NCBI GenBank assembly: GCA_018673915.1
Contig: JABHBK010000024.1
Span: forward strand, 1-64,000
Length of the DNA stretch: 64,000 nucleotides
Reading direction: 5' to 3'
From: Nitrospina sp.
GTDB lineage: Bacteria; Nitrospinota; Nitrospinia; Nitrospinales; VA-1
The notes under the pieces are model-generated. The model worked only from the letters and a program-made list of their open reading frames with translations. It did not search any database and was not told the DNA's origin. Below are positions 9,830 through 19,236 of the stretch, piece by piece. The position numbers and the translations under genes were made by a program. Numbering within the stretch: the first letter of the stretch is position 1; each line of letters begins with the position of its first letter.

Positions 9830-10885
9830 TTAAAAAGAATTAATCCAGCGACCTGGTACCGAAATATTGCAGGATGGGCATAGATCACCTTTTAATTGAA
9901 TGGATAATACTTGGAACCCTCTTCTTTCGACCAATAGTTGCTGACAGCGAGGACAATAAGTATTCTCGGTATTTTCCACCTGCCCCGGCAAATTACCGGC
10001 ATAAACAAACTGGAGTCCGGCCTTTTTTCCATGTTGGCTGGCTCGTAAAAGTGTATCCACCGGGGTGCGCCCTCGATCCCGCATTTTATAATCCGGGTGA
10101 AACGCCGTCACATGCCAGGGAATCGTGGGAGAGACTCCGGCAATGAATTCGGCCACTTCGGCCAGCTCACTATCGGAATCGTTGTAATCGGGAACGAGCA
10201 GAGTAACCAGCTCCAACCATATTCCCATTGCGTGTACTGTTTGAATCGTTTCAAGGACTGCAGAAAGGCTACCTCCCAGACGGCGGTATTCCTTTTCAGA
10301 AAAACTTTTCAAATCAATTTTGAACAAGTCTACCCATGGACGCAGATATTCCAGCACCTGAGGCGTACCATGTCCGTTGGAAACATAGGCTGTGCCGAGT
10401 CCTTTGGTTTTTGCTTCCTGAAAAACTTCTACCGCCCATTCACTGGTGATCAAAGGCTCATTGTACGTCGAGACCACTACCTTTGAACCCTGTTGCAAAG
10501 CCAGTCGGCAAATTTCTCCTGCAGTAATGGGAGTGGCGCGAACGGTTGATGCCTCATCTTTCAGGCTTTGCGAGGTGAGCCAGTTTTGACAGTAGGCACA
10601 ACGAAAGTCGCAACCCAACATGCCGAAACTCAAAGCTCGACTACCTGGAAGCGCATGAAAAAAAGGTTTCTTTTCTATAGGATCGTTTTGAAGACCGGCT
10701 GAATAGCGAAAAGGTACTCTAAGAGTTCCTGCGGAATTAAATCGTACTTTGCAGACCCCTCTCTGCCCCGGCCTCAGCTTACATAAATGTCCGCAGGCAG
10801 TGCAAAGCAGGTTTCCCTTATCAAGCTCTTGAACTAGATCACCAGGGCGGGTTAAAGAATCGAGTGTGTGTGGTATGAGTGGCAC
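9830..10885 (-). CDS. amrS: AmmeMemoRadiSam-type radical SAM enzyme (PflA-like)
   Basis: 351 residues. The start is GTG at 10885, supported by GGAGG 10 nt upstream. The CX3CX2C motif binding the 4Fe-4S cluster is at Cys92, Cys96 and Cys99 (GCDFRCAYCQNW). The region before it has four cysteines (28, 31, 35, 45) and the C-terminus two CXXC pairs (YCPRCQQ, CPSCNIS), as in this PflA-related family. Family knowledge: AmrS acts with AmmeMemo (AmrA/AmrB) proteins, whose product is not well defined; neither partner is in the window. It lies 18 bp after sufU and is probably transcribed with the SUF genes, fitting its need for an Fe-S cluster. Confidence 0.85.
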   Translation of the reverse strand: MPLIPHTLDSLTRPGDLVQELDKGNLLCTACGHLCKLRPGQRGVCKVRFNSAGTLRVPFRYSAGLQNDPIEKKPFFHALPGSRALSFGMLGCDFRCAYCQNWLTSQSLKDEASTVRATPITAGEICRLALQQGSKVVVSTYNEPLITSEWAVEVFQEAKTKGLGTAYVSNGHGTPQVLEYLRPWVDLFKIDLKSFSEKEYRRLGGSLSAVLETIQTVHAMGIWLELVTLLVPDYNDSDSELAEVAEFIAGVSPTIPWHVTAFHPDYKMRDRGRTPVDTLLRASQHGKKAGLQFVYAGNLPGQVENTENTYCPRCQQLLVERRGFQVLSIQLKGDLCPSCNISVPGRWINSF

Positions 10886-10903
10886 AGATAAAAAACCTCC
10901 AGA

Positions 10904-11356
10904 TTATTCTGTACTGATACCCTCATCTTTTTTGTCCAGTGCACCGACAAGGGTATGCCAGGCCAGGCTGGCGCACTTCGTGCGTGATGGATACTCGCGG
11001 ATTCCCATAAACAAGGTCAATTTACCCAGATGATGTTCTTCCTTTTCCGGGTCCATCTCTCCCAAAATCATTTTATGAAATTCATCCTTGATTTGTCGGG
11101 CATCCTCTACAGATTTGCCTTTCAGATAAGTAGTCATCAGGGAGGTGCTGGCCTTTGAAATTGCACAACCGGAACCTTGAAAACTGACCTCATCAATCGC
11201 CCCGTCACCCACATTCAGGTAGACAGTAATATCATCGCCACAAAGAGGATTTATACCGTGGCAGGAGTGGCTGGCATTCTCCATCTTATGGAAGTTTCTC
11301 GGTTTTCGATTATGGTCAAGAATGACCTGCTGGTAAAGTTCGTTATCGTAAGACAT
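10904..11356 (-). CDS. sufU: SufU-type Zn-dependent sulfur-transfer protein
   Basis: 150 residues. It has the SufU pattern Cys39-X-Asp41, Cys64 and Cys128 (PLCGD, GSGCAISKAS, TKCASLAWHT), the zinc and sulfur-acceptor ligands, and the SufU-specific insert between the second and third cysteine that separates it from scaffold IscU. It accepts persulfide from SufS and passes sulfur to SufBCD. The gene follows sufS by 76 bp, the usual order. No sufE or sufA is present, consistent with a SufU-type pathway. Confidence 0.93.
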   Translation of the reverse strand: MSYDNELYQQVILDHNRKPRNFHKMENASHSCHGINPLCGDDITVYLNVGDGAIDEVSFQGSGCAISKASTSLMTTYLKGKSVEDARQIKDEFHKMILGEMDPEKEEHHLGKLTLFMGIREYPSRTKCASLAWHTLVGALDKKDEGISTE

Positions 11357-11432
11357 GGGATCTCTTTAAAAGCTAAAGGTAAGACAATTGTATCATGGGA
11401 AAAAGCAGTCGATCAAGGAACGTTGGCTATTC

Positions 11433-12677
11433 TCAGGAGAAAAAACGGATGCATTTTTTCACGCTCTCAGCCAGCGCATCCAGCTCTTCCGGTTTATTAT
11501 AAAAAGCCATAGAAGCCCGGGTTGTGGCTGGCACACCATAGCGGATCATAGTTGGCTGGGCGCAATGATGCCCACCACGGCAGGAGATTCCGTCCTGATC
11601 CAACAGGGTCACCACATCATGAGGATGAGCAGCATCCATATAAAAGGAAATGATGCTAGCCTTATGGCGTGCGTTTCCAATAATTCGTACGCCTTCAATT
11701 TCTTTAAATAACCGAGTGCCATATTCGAGAAGAGAGTTTTCGTAATCAGCAATTTTATCCAGGCCAATTCCCTCAAGATAGTCAATGGCCGCACCCAGGC
11801 CAATCACCTGAGTAATAGGCGGTGTTCCCGCTTCGAACCGAGCGGGAGGTTTGGCGTAGGTAGATTTTTCCAGCGTCACCTGCATGATCATATCTCCACC
11901 TGTCACATAAGGCGGCATTTCTTCCCACACATCCATTTTCCCATAAACCCCACCTATACCGCTGGGGGCATACATTTTATGACCAGAAAAGGTATAAAAA
12001 TCACAGCCAATATCCTGCACATCCATTTTTGTATGAGCTGAGCTTTGCGCTCCATCTATTAACACTTTGGCACCTACTGCATGCGCCTTTTCGGTGATTT
12101 CCTTAACCGGGTTGATCGTTCCCAACGCGTTGGAAATATGATTGACAGCAACCATACGAGTTTTGGACGAAAGCAATTTTTCGTATTCTTCCATCACCAG
12201 TTCGCCGTCATCATTAACAGGAATCACCTTAAGCTTGGCCCCTCGTTCTTCACAAAGCACTTGCCAGGGAACCGTATTCGCATGGTGTTCTATATTGGAA
12301 ATGATAATTTCGTCGCCTTCATTAACAAATCGTTTGCCAAAACTATAGGCGACCAAGTTGATTGCCTGGGTCGTTCCACTGGTGAAAACAATTTCTCCCT
12401 TCTTCTCCGCTCCCATAAAATCAGCCACCTTCTGGCGCGCATCTTCGTACAATTGGGTAGCATTTTCGCTCAACTTGTAAGCCCCACGCCGGACTGTGCC
12501 ATATTCTTCCGCATCAAACTTGCGGACCCGTTCTATCACCGCATTCGGTTTGTGGGTCGTTGCGGCATTATCCAAATAGATCAGCGGTTTCCCTCGAACA
12601 GACTGGGAGAGGATGGGGAAATCCTTACGGATTTTTTCTACATCCAGAATATTGTCCGCAACACCGGTATTAGACAT
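11433..12677 (-). CDS. sufS: Cysteine desulfurase SufS (group II)
   Basis: 414 residues from ATG 12677. That start is preferred over an in-frame start at 12710 because GGAGG lies 7 nt upstream, and it gives an 8-bp overlap with the sufD stop (ATGTCTAA), typical of coupled translation. PLP-binding Lys234 sits in SGHKMYAPSG and catalytic Cys372 in CRGGHHCAQP, the group II signature. It takes sulfur from L-cysteine, leaving alanine, and delivers persulfide to SufU. Confidence 0.95.
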   Translation of the reverse strand: MSNTGVADNILDVEKIRKDFPILSQSVRGKPLIYLDNAATTHKPNAVIERVRKFDAEEYGTVRRGAYKLSENATQLYEDARQKVADFMGAEKKGEIVFTSGTTQAINLVAYSFGKRFVNEGDEIIISNIEHHANTVPWQVLCEERGAKLKVIPVNDDGELVMEEYEKLLSSKTRMVAVNHISNALGTINPVKEITEKAHAVGAKVLIDGAQSSAHTKMDVQDIGCDFYTFSGHKMYAPSGIGGVYGKMDVWEEMPPYVTGGDMIMQVTLEKSTYAKPPARFEAGTPPITQVIGLGAAIDYLEGIGLDKIADYENSLLEYGTRLFKEIEGVRIIGNARHKASIISFYMDAAHPHDVVTLLDQDGISCRGGHHCAQPTMIRYGVPATTRASMAFYNKPEELDALAESVKKCIRFFS

Positions 12678-13974
12678 TTCGAACCTCCAGTTTCTTAAGA
12701 AGTGTGTCATTCAGTTCAGTCACCACTTCGGGAAACTCAATGGTCTGAATAATACTTTTAGCAAAGCTCCGAGTGAGAAGTTCTTTCGCTGCCTTGGCAG
12801 ACAACCCCCGCGTTTGTAGATAAAACCATTGTTCCTCATCAATCTGACCAATGGTCGCACCGTGCGTGCATTTAACATCATCGGCAAATATCATCAGGTT
12901 CGGTTTATTGTTCGCATGGCACTCATCAGATAGCATAAGATTGTTGATCAATTGGTTGGAACTGGTCAATTGTGCGCCCTGGTTGACGATCACGGTTCCA
13001 TCGAAACTGGAACGACCCTGCCCATTAACGATATTTTTAAAATGCTGATGACTGACACATTGAGGTACTTCGTGGTGAATCCGTATAAAATTATGTAACT
13101 GTTCCTTACCATCCAGCACGCTTACTCCGTTCAACCTTAACTCTGAGCCTTCCCCTTCAAGCCTGACATCATAATGATGCCGAGCCAATTGGGTTCCAGA
13201 AGAAGAGTTTGAGGAATTGAACCTAGCATTTCTATCCAAACGGATTCGGGTTTTTGAAAAATGCCAGGAATCAAAAGGATCCGCCTGAACCTGCGTGAAT
13301 GACACTCCCGCACCTTCTGCCAATAACCAATCTTGAACAGAGTTGATGAAATAACCCCCTTCGGTACCCACGAATTTTTCTATGACTTTGACTTCCGCTA
13401 ATTTACCCAACTGCCAAACAAGTCGGGGGGTATGCATGACCGGTCCAGGTTTTTTGCCCGTAGACACAAACAGGACTTGGACAGGTTCGGAAATTTGCGT
13501 GTTGTCTGCTACCTTGAAAACCAGCCCCTCACTACAAAACGCTGCACTGAGAGAAGCAAACACATCATTTTCATCTTCAATCGTTTGCGAAATATAATCT
13601 TTCAGAGTCTGATCCGTAACAGCTTCAGATAAAGATATCAAGCTGGCGCTTATGCTCTCAACACGAGACAAGCCAGGATTAAAAACCCCGTCAACAAAGA
13701 CTATGTATTGATCTTTACAGGTCGGGTAAATATGGCTGGCAACAAAATCCTCAGAAACCGAACCCTTAGACAGATTAAAGGAGGTTTCCGCCAACCCCTT
13801 TGTGTTCACAAAGGTGTACATCTCATGCTTGGAATGGGGGAACCCAAGCGACTCAAACCGGTTCAACGCAGCTTGTTGAAATTGCTCTAGAGCAGGGCTT
13901 CCTTGCTCCAGTAATTTTTTATGTAGATCCAGAAACGCAGACTCAGCACTGGACTCAACGAGTGTATCCGTCAT
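12670..13974 (-). CDS. sufD: SufD, Fe-S assembly scaffold subunit
   Basis: 434 residues, ATG at 13974 with GGAGAGG upstream. It has a SufBD-fold C-terminal part with HHYDVRLEGEGSELRLNGV, QHFKNIVNGQGRSSFDG and the conserved C-terminal TRGLSAKAAKELLTRSFA helix. Cys-His pairs (KCTHGATIG) match the SufD side of the SufB-SufD interface. SufD forms the SufBC2D complex with SufB and SufC. Its gene lies between sufC (9-bp gap) and sufS (8-bp overlap). Confidence 0.94.
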   Translation of the reverse strand: MTDTLVESSAESAFLDLHKKLLEQGSPALEQFQQAALNRFESLGFPHSKHEMYTFVNTKGLAETSFNLSKGSVSEDFVASHIYPTCKDQYIVFVDGVFNPGLSRVESISASLISLSEAVTDQTLKDYISQTIEDENDVFASLSAAFCSEGLVFKVADNTQISEPVQVLFVSTGKKPGPVMHTPRLVWQLGKLAEVKVIEKFVGTEGGYFINSVQDWLLAEGAGVSFTQVQADPFDSWHFSKTRIRLDRNARFNSSNSSSGTQLARHHYDVRLEGEGSELRLNGVSVLDGKEQLHNFIRIHHEVPQCVSHQHFKNIVNGQGRSSFDGTVIVNQGAQLTSSNQLINNLMLSDECHANNKPNLMIFADDVKCTHGATIGQIDEEQWFYLQTRGLSAKAAKELLTRSFAKSIIQTIEFPEVVTELNDTLLKKLEVRNV

Positions 13975-13983
13975 AGCCTCTCC

Positions 13984-14730
13984 TCAATTCGCAGTTGTCA
14001 CCCAGTCATACCCCTGGGATTCGAGTTGAAGCGCCAGCGCTTTATCTCCCGACTTAACAATTTTCCCAGCACTGAGAACATGCACAAAGTCAGGCTTAAT
14101 ATAATCCAGTAGACGTTGGTAATGCGTGATGAGAATGAGGGCATTATTCTCGGTGCGCAACTTGTTCACACCTTCAGCTACAACTCGAAGAGCATCAATA
14201 TCTAGCCCCGAGTCGGTTTCATCGAGGATGGAAAGTTTAGGTTCGAGAATTGCCATCTGTAGAATTTCATTTTTCTTTTTCTCACCCCCGGAAAAACCTT
14301 CATTGAGGTTTCTTTCTTTATATTTAATTTCCATTCCCAGCGTTTTCATTTTTTCAGAAAGCAGTTCATCAAAATCCAGAGGGTCAATTTCCTCCTCACC
14401 CGCTGAGACTCTTCTCGCATTATGAGCCATGCGTAAAAATTCGGCGTTGTTCACACCCGGCACTTCTACCGGATACTGGAAACCCATAAAAATTCCTGCC
14501 AAAGACCGCTCTTCCGCATCCATCTCCAAAAGATTTTTCCCTTCGAACAGGATTTCCCCACCCGTGGCCGCATAGGAAGGATGACCGCAAAGCACTTTAG
14601 CCAGGGTGCTTTTCCCTGATCCGTTGGGACCCATCACTGCGTGAATTTCCCCTTTATTAATCGCAAGAGATATTCCTTTTACGATTTCATTTCCATCTAT
14701 ACCCGCATGCAAATCTTTGATTTCAAGCAT
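13984..14730 (-). CDS. sufC: SufC, ABC-type ATPase of the SUF scaffold
   Basis: 248 residues, the usual size, with GGAGAGGG before ATG 14730. Walker A is at about 34-42 (GPNGSGKST), the ABC signature at about 144-150 in its SufC form ([11 protein letters not shown]), and Walker B/D-loop as [17 protein letters not shown] hydrolysis by SufC drives the conformational change in SufBC2D needed for cluster assembly. Confidence 0.96.
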   Translation of the reverse strand: MLEIKDLHAGIDGNEIVKGISLAINKGEIHAVMGPNGSGKSTLAKVLCGHPSYAATGGEILFEGKNLLEMDAEERSLAGIFMGFQYPVEVPGVNNAEFLRMAHNARRVSAGEEEIDPLDFDELLSEKMKTLGMEIKYKERNLNEGFSGGEKKKNEILQMAILEPKLSILDETDSGLDIDALRVVAEGVNKLRTENNALILITHYQRLLDYIKPDFVHVLSAGKIVKSGDKALALQLESQGYDWVTTAN

Positions 14731-14851
14731 TCACCCTCTCCTCAATCAATAAAAAAAACCCTGCAAGTTCTCTCCAATACATTGGCGAGTACAAACACAG
14801 GGGGAATTTTGCACAATGCAGAAGCTTCCCAACCCTCCAACCTAATCCTGA

Positions 14852-16303
14852 TTAACCAACGCTATCTTCAAGCTTCAGGGTCAGTAATTTCTGAGCCTCA
14901 ACAGCAAACTCCATCGGTAGTTGTTTGAAAACTTCTTTACAGAATCCACTGATAACCGCCTCAATCGCATTCTCACGGGAAATCCCCCTCGACTCAAAAT
15001 AGAAGAGCTGGTCTTCGCTGATTCTTGAGGTAGCGGCCTCATGCTCGACCTGAACCGAGCTGTTGGCGGCTTCTATATATGGGAATGTGTGCGCACTGCT
15101 TTTATCGCCAACAAGCATACTATCGCATTGGCTGTAATTTCTCGCGTTGGTGGCATTCTTGCCCACCTTCACCTGGCCTCGATAACTGTTACTGGAATAA
15201 TCTGCGGATATGCCCTTGGAAATAATACTCGACCGGGTGTTTTTACCAAGATGTATCATTTTTGTCCCGGTATCGGCCTGCATATGCCCGTTGGTCAATG
15301 CTACGGAATAGAATTCTCCTGAAGTGTTGTCGCCCTGAAGAATACAGCTCGGGTATTTCCAGGTAATGGCAGATCCCGTCTCCACCTGCGTCCAGGAAAT
15401 TTTGGAATTGTCCCCCTGACATTTACCCCGCTTGGTGACAAAATTATAGATGCCCCCCTTACCGGTTTCTTTGTCCCCGGCATACCAGTTTTGCACAGTG
15501 CTGTATTTGATCTCTGCGTTTTCCATGGTAACCAGTTCGACCACTGCGGCGTGCAACTGGTTGGTATCGAATTGCGGTGCGGTACATCCTTCCAGATAAG
15601 AAACATAGCTGTTTTCCGCACAGATAATCAGTGTCCTCTCAAACTGTCCCGTCTCTTCTGTGTTGATGCGGAAATAGGTTGAGATTTCCATAGGACTGAT
15701 CGTGTCGGGAGGAATATAGACAAACGAACCATCGGTGAACACGGCACTGTTCAGTGCGGCGTAATAATTATCCCCCACAGGAACCACCGTACCGAGATAC
15801 TCTTCCACCAATTCCGGATATTCCTTCAAGGCTTCAGAAATCGGACAGAAAATGATGCCCACTTCCATGAGTTTTTTCTTATGAGTGGTGGCCACGCTGA
15901 CACTGTCAAACACGGCATCTACCGCAACATTAGCCAGTTTCTTTTGCTCATCCAGAGGAATACCCAGTTTCTCGAAGGTGCGCATGACTTCTGGATCAAC
16001 CTCATCCAGACTATTCAATACCTTCTTTTGTTTCGGTGCGGAATAATAGGAAATATCCTGAAAATTGATGCGTGGATAATGCACATTCGGCCATTCCGGC
16101 TCTTTCATGGTTTTCCATTTTGCGAAGGCCTTAAGCCGAAAATCGAGCATAAACTGCGGCTCTTCCTTCTTCTTGGAAATGGCACGAACGACATCCTCGT
16201 TAAGGCCTTTGGCAAAAGTTTCAGACTCAACATCTGTCGTGAACCCATATTTATAGGTATTATCTTCCAGAATATCTGAAACGGAGTTTTGTTCGTTACT
16301 CAT
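14852..16303 (-). CDS. sufB: SufB, Fe-S assembly scaffold subunit
   Basis: 483 residues, usual length. ATG 16303 has CGGAG about 9 nt upstream. Diagnostic segments include [40 protein letters not shown] and [20 protein letters not shown], with the essential scaffold Cys in QCDSML and the C-terminal [14 protein letters not shown] helix. SufB binds the nascent 4Fe-4S cluster with SufC and SufD. There is 21 bp to the NifU-like gene upstream and 121 bp to sufC; a small CCAA-TACA-TTGG hairpin lies in that gap. Confidence 0.95.
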   Translation of the reverse strand: MSNEQNSVSDILEDNTYKYGFTTDVESETFAKGLNEDVVRAISKKKEEPQFMLDFRLKAFAKWKTMKEPEWPNVHYPRINFQDISYYSAPKQKKVLNSLDEVDPEVMRTFEKLGIPLDEQKKLANVAVDAVFDSVSVATTHKKKLMEVGIIFCPISEALKEYPELVEEYLGTVVPVGDNYYAALNSAVFTDGSFVYIPPDTISPMEISTYFRINTEETGQFERTLIICAENSYVSYLEGCTAPQFDTNQLHAAVVELVTMENAEIKYSTVQNWYAGDKETGKGGIYNFVTKRGKCQGDNSKISWTQVETGSAITWKYPSCILQGDNTSGEFYSVALTNGHMQADTGTKMIHLGKNTRSSIISKGISADYSSNSYRGQVKVGKNATNARNYSQCDSMLVGDKSSAHTFPYIEAANSSVQVEHEAATSRISEDQLFYFESRGISRENAIEAVISGFCKEVFKQLPMEFAVEAQKLLTLKLEDSVG

Positions 16304-16324
16304 TATGAATCTCCGGGAAACAAA

Positions 16325-17065
16325 TTACATTTGTGGTACAACGTTTAACTCGTTGTAAATATGTTTACGCAGGGTGGACTCCATAAACGACAGGGTGGCT
16401 CCTAATGAAGACCCACAACTGCCGCATGCCCCTTGGTATTGCACTAATATTTTTTCACCGTCCGTCACATCCAGAACCTGGACGTTACCCCCATCATTCA
16501 TGAGAGCCGGGCGGATATACTCATCTAAAACAATCTCTATCTGTTCCTTCTGCTCTTCCTTCGTCAATCCCATCCAGGCCTGAGCCGCCAGATTCAATTC
16601 AGTGGTAGATTGAAAGTCAGCCTTATCAATGGTTGCACTGGCAATGGCAACGCCTTTTGCTGAAGGATACTGTTCTTTAACAATTTTCAGTAATTCTTCC
16701 ACAGTATCGAAAGCTTTTATTTTGGATTCGGGAACGGAAGGCACTTCCGATTCGTCACGAAGCCGAGCTTCCACATCGGTTTTTAATAGTGAACAGGCTT
16801 CGTCCACCGTCAACCCCTCAACCATGGTACAGAGCGTTTCACCTATCACCAAGGATACTTTTCCCCCATAGGCAAAAAAGCGGGCACTGAAAATGCGGTC
16901 TTCTTTTACATCGACCAGCCAATACAGCTTTGTATCTTTAAATTTGGCCTCGAGAAGAGCCATACCCTTCTCTCCAGCATCCTCCTGGTAATAAGCACCC
17001 CGATGTTTAATTCCGGACGCCGTTTCCTCAAATTTAGCCGAAAATTTATCTTCCGCGACAGACAC
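16325..17065 (-). CDS. NifU-like protein: degenerate IscU-like N-domain plus Nfu C-domain
   Basis: 246 residues from a GTG at 17065, which has AAGGA 7 nt upstream; a TTG at 17071 is in frame but sits almost on the AAGGA. The N-terminal half (about 10-105) resembles the IscU scaffold in pattern (FFAYGGKVSLVIGETL, VEGLTVDEACSLL) but the cluster-ligand cysteines are replaced. The C-terminal part is a standard Nfu domain with the cluster-binding CXXC at about 214-217 (GACGSCGSSLG). It probably carries clusters rather than builds them. As the first gene of nifU-like-sufBCDSU it is likely made with the SUF machinery. Confidence 0.85.
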   Translation of the reverse strand: MSVAEDKFSAKFEETASGIKHRGAYYQEDAGEKGMALLEAKFKDTKLYWLVDVKEDRIFSARFFAYGGKVSLVIGETLCTMVEGLTVDEACSLLKTDVEARLRDESEVPSVPESKIKAFDTVEELLKIVKEQYPSAKGVAIASATIDKADFQSTTELNLAAQAWMGLTKEEQKEQIEIVLDEYIRPALMNDGGNVQVLDVTDGEKILVQYQGACGSCGSSLGATLSFMESTLRKHIYNELNVVPQM

Positions 17066-17445
17066 AGGCAAATCCTTAAATTTAAAAGGCTTAACGGATC
17101 AAACACTCTGGATTACGGTAAAACTATCCAGATAGAATCTGTATCCTCAATTATATATCAAATACTGTTCTTTCGACATATTTTAGATGCATTTGGCGCG
17201 GTAAAGTTCTTTATATTCGAACATTCGGGGGTAACGGATGCACAGACACACTAAATTGCCTGATCCCCGCTAAAAAACTTTTTAAACCAGGTTGAATCCA
17301 GCTATAGATTCCAAACTTATTCTATACATATGCAGGTTAAAAAAGATATAATTTAGCATAACTTGAATTCGGGCTCAGGCCGGCTTGTCGGCTCCATGTA
17401 ATTGAAAGCGGACTCCGTGCGCCCCTAGATCACAAGGACATCTGA
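17066..17445. other. Divergent intergenic region between the SUF operon and moaA
   Basis: 380 bp with no ORF that looks coding. It must hold the promoters of both flanking units. A good sigma70-like promoter for moaA is listed separately. On the minus side there is a TATAAT-like box at 17150-17155, but no convincing -35 at the right spacing. I do not see a clear IscR, Fur or riboswitch consensus by eye. Confidence 0.6.
17323..17351 (+). promoter_or_regulatory. Putative sigma70-type promoter of moaA
   Basis: TATACA (17323-17328) and TATAAT (17346-17351) are spaced 17 bp, four and six matches to consensus. Transcription would start near 17358, giving an 88-nt leader that contains a small GCCG/CGGC hairpin before the AAGGAC ribosome-binding site. 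Confidence 0.5.
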
Positions 17446-18447
17446 ATGACCAGCAATTCCCCAAAACTTGTTGATGGGATGGGACGGACCATTGTCAATC
17501 TCAGAATTTCGGTCACTGACCGCTGTAATTTTCGTTGCACCTATTGCATGCCAGCAGATAACGTTGAATTCATGGAACGGAGCAACCTGCTGACATTTGA
17601 GGAAATTCACCGAGTCGTGACAGTCGTTTCCAAATTGGGGATAAACCGGATCCGCCTGACAGGTGGGGAACCGCTGATGAGAAAAGATCTACCCAGTCTG
17701 ATCAAAATGATCAATGAGGTGGAAGGCATCAACGATATCGCTATGACCACCAACGCCTATTTTCTTACAGACCAGGCTCAAAGCCTGAAAGATGCTGGAT
17801 TGAAAAGACTGAATGTCAGTCTTGACGCACTCGATCCTGAAAAATTTCGCGATGTCAATCGAAGGGACTGCCTGCAATCCGTTTTAGATGGTTTGGATGC
17901 AGCGCGTAATGTTGGATTCAAGTCGATAAAGATCAACGCCGTGGCAGTGCGTAATTTTTCTGAAACCGAGATCATGGGCCTTATAGAAATGGGGCGATCC
18001 GATGGGTTTGAGGTCCGTTTCATCGAGTTCATGCCTTTGGACTCAGATAAAGTCTGGGAACGTGACAAAGTCTTGTTCGGTCACGAAATTGTCGATCTCA
18101 TTAAGGAAAAACACGAACTGGTACCGATCGACAACTCCTTGGAAATCGGTCCGGCTAGCGAATACACCTTTGCTGACGGCAAGGGAAAGATCGGCATCAT
18201 CACAGCAGTCAGTAATCCGTTTTGTGATCATTGCAACCGCATCCGCATGACGGCTGATGGCAAACTCAGGACTTGCCTGTTTTCAGAAAACGAGCACAAC
18301 CTGAAAGACCTGATCCGAAACGGCGCGACGGATGCCACCATAGCCGAGGCCATCCAGCAAGCAGTTTTGATCAAAGAACCCGGCCACAAAATTAATCTGA
18401 AAGATTTCAAACAACCCGACCGCGCCATGCACGCCATCGGCGGTTGA
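17446..18447 (+). CDS. moaA: GTP 3',8-cyclase MoaA (molybdenum cofactor biosynthesis)
   Basis: 333 residues, usual length. ATG 17446 has AAGGAC 6 nt upstream. The N-terminal SAM-radical cluster ligands are Cys27, Cys31 and Cys34 (TDRCNFRCTYCMP). The C-terminal second cluster lies in SNPFCDHCNRIRMTADGKL followed by Cys in RTCLF, the CX2CX13C pattern. It ends in Gly-Gly, as required of MoaA. It makes 3',8-cyclo-dihydro-GTP, the first step of molybdopterin synthesis. No other moa gene is near. Confidence 0.97.
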   Translation: MTSNSPKLVDGMGRTIVNLRISVTDRCNFRCTYCMPADNVEFMERSNLLTFEEIHRVVTVVSKLGINRIRLTGGEPLMRKDLPSLIKMINEVEGINDIAMTTNAYFLTDQAQSLKDAGLKRLNVSLDALDPEKFRDVNRRDCLQSVLDGLDAARNVGFKSIKINAVAVRNFSETEIMGLIEMGRSDGFEVRFIEFMPLDSDKVWERDKVLFGHEIVDLIKEKHELVPIDNSLEIGPASEYTFADGKGKIGIITAVSNPFCDHCNRIRMTADGKLRTCLFSENEHNLKDLIRNGATDATIAEAIQQAVLIKEPGHKINLKDFKQPDRAMHAIGG

Positions 18448-18543
18448 GTGCACCTCATGCAATAAGCCAACCCTCCAGTTTACGCATAGCTTCCGAATAA
18501 ATTTTTACCCACCAGTTGTAATAATCGACCCTAGCCTTCTTGC

Positions 18544-19236
18544 CTAGCGGCCGTTTATCGATAGAAATCCTGAAACGTATTTTGAGAACCGGCTGGAGCG
18601 CCAGGGAACATCTCCGAACATATGCACCACGTGATCCCTCAACTCTCGAGGAAACTTGATCTCCAGAACCAGAACTTTGGGCAGGTTCGATTTTGAGGTA
18701 TAGTTTGGGAAAGGTTTTCGTGACTGATCATATATATCTAAATCTGTATCCAGGGTCACGCGAATTTTTTCATCTCTGGAAACAAAATACTTTCTTTTAT
18801 ACCTGTTGATCAGAACCGGCAGGGGATTCATCTCCATCCATTGCCTCCCCTCTGCGGGAAGCTGTCGGCGAATCTCAGAGCAAAGGGTTCGCCAATCACT
18901 ACCATTTTTCCCCAACTCGCCTTTAACTTTGTAAATCAATTTCCAGTTCAACTGATTTCGTTTGCATTTTATTTCGAGGGAGCCATTTTGCGGTTCCTGC
19001 GAGTCACCGTACCAACGGAATCTGACTTTAGATTTAGAAGAAGATCCGTAAATATTTTCGCAATACGAATTATGATTTAAAGAGTCAAAGTATATATTGT
19101 TGACCTGCCGGTCTGGGTATTCCATTTCCAGACAGGAGTTATGCTGACGCAACCAGTTCAAAATCCTTTGACATTCTAAAGGCTCTGCAACGAACTTGAT
19201 TTCATATCGGGGGAGAGAGGAATTCGAAATATTCAA
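18544..19236 (-). CDS. VTC-domain protein (polyphosphate polymerase-like)
   Basis: 230 residues. The apparent start is TTG at 19236, overlapping the CotH stop (TTGA), which suggests coupled translation. It has the VTC/triphosphate-tunnel order: RYEIKFV near the N-terminus, NNIYFDS, KVRFRWYG, GSLEIKCKR, a basic NRYKRKYF, then IRVTLDTDLD and VLVLEIKF. In yeast VTC4 the same kinds of Arg, Lys and Glu residues line the polyphosphate-synthesising tunnel. Bacterial VTC proteins of this kind usually sit beside DUF4956 and CotH genes, as here. Substrate and product are not established. Cytoplasmic; no membrane segment seen. Confidence 0.85.
   Translation of the reverse strand: MNISNSSLPRYEIKFVAEPLECQRILNWLRQHNSCLEMEYPDRQVNNIYFDSLNHNSYCENIYGSSSKSKVRFRWYGDSQEPQNGSLEIKCKRNQLNWKLIYKVKGELGKNGSDWRTLCSEIRRQLPAEGRQWMEMNPLPVLINRYKRKYFVSRDEKIRVTLDTDLDIYDQSRKPFPNYTSKSNLPKVLVLEIKFPRELRDHVVHMFGDVPWRSSRFSKYVSGFLSINGR

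Noticed and set aside
11433-12710. Longer SufS start at 12710
   Set aside because: The added 11 residues lie within sufD's coding end and have no ribosome-binding site; ATG 12677 has a strong one.
17323-17445. Molybdenum-cofactor riboswitch in the moaA leader
   Set aside because: The leader is short and I cannot identify the conserved core by eye; kept only as a low-interest finding.
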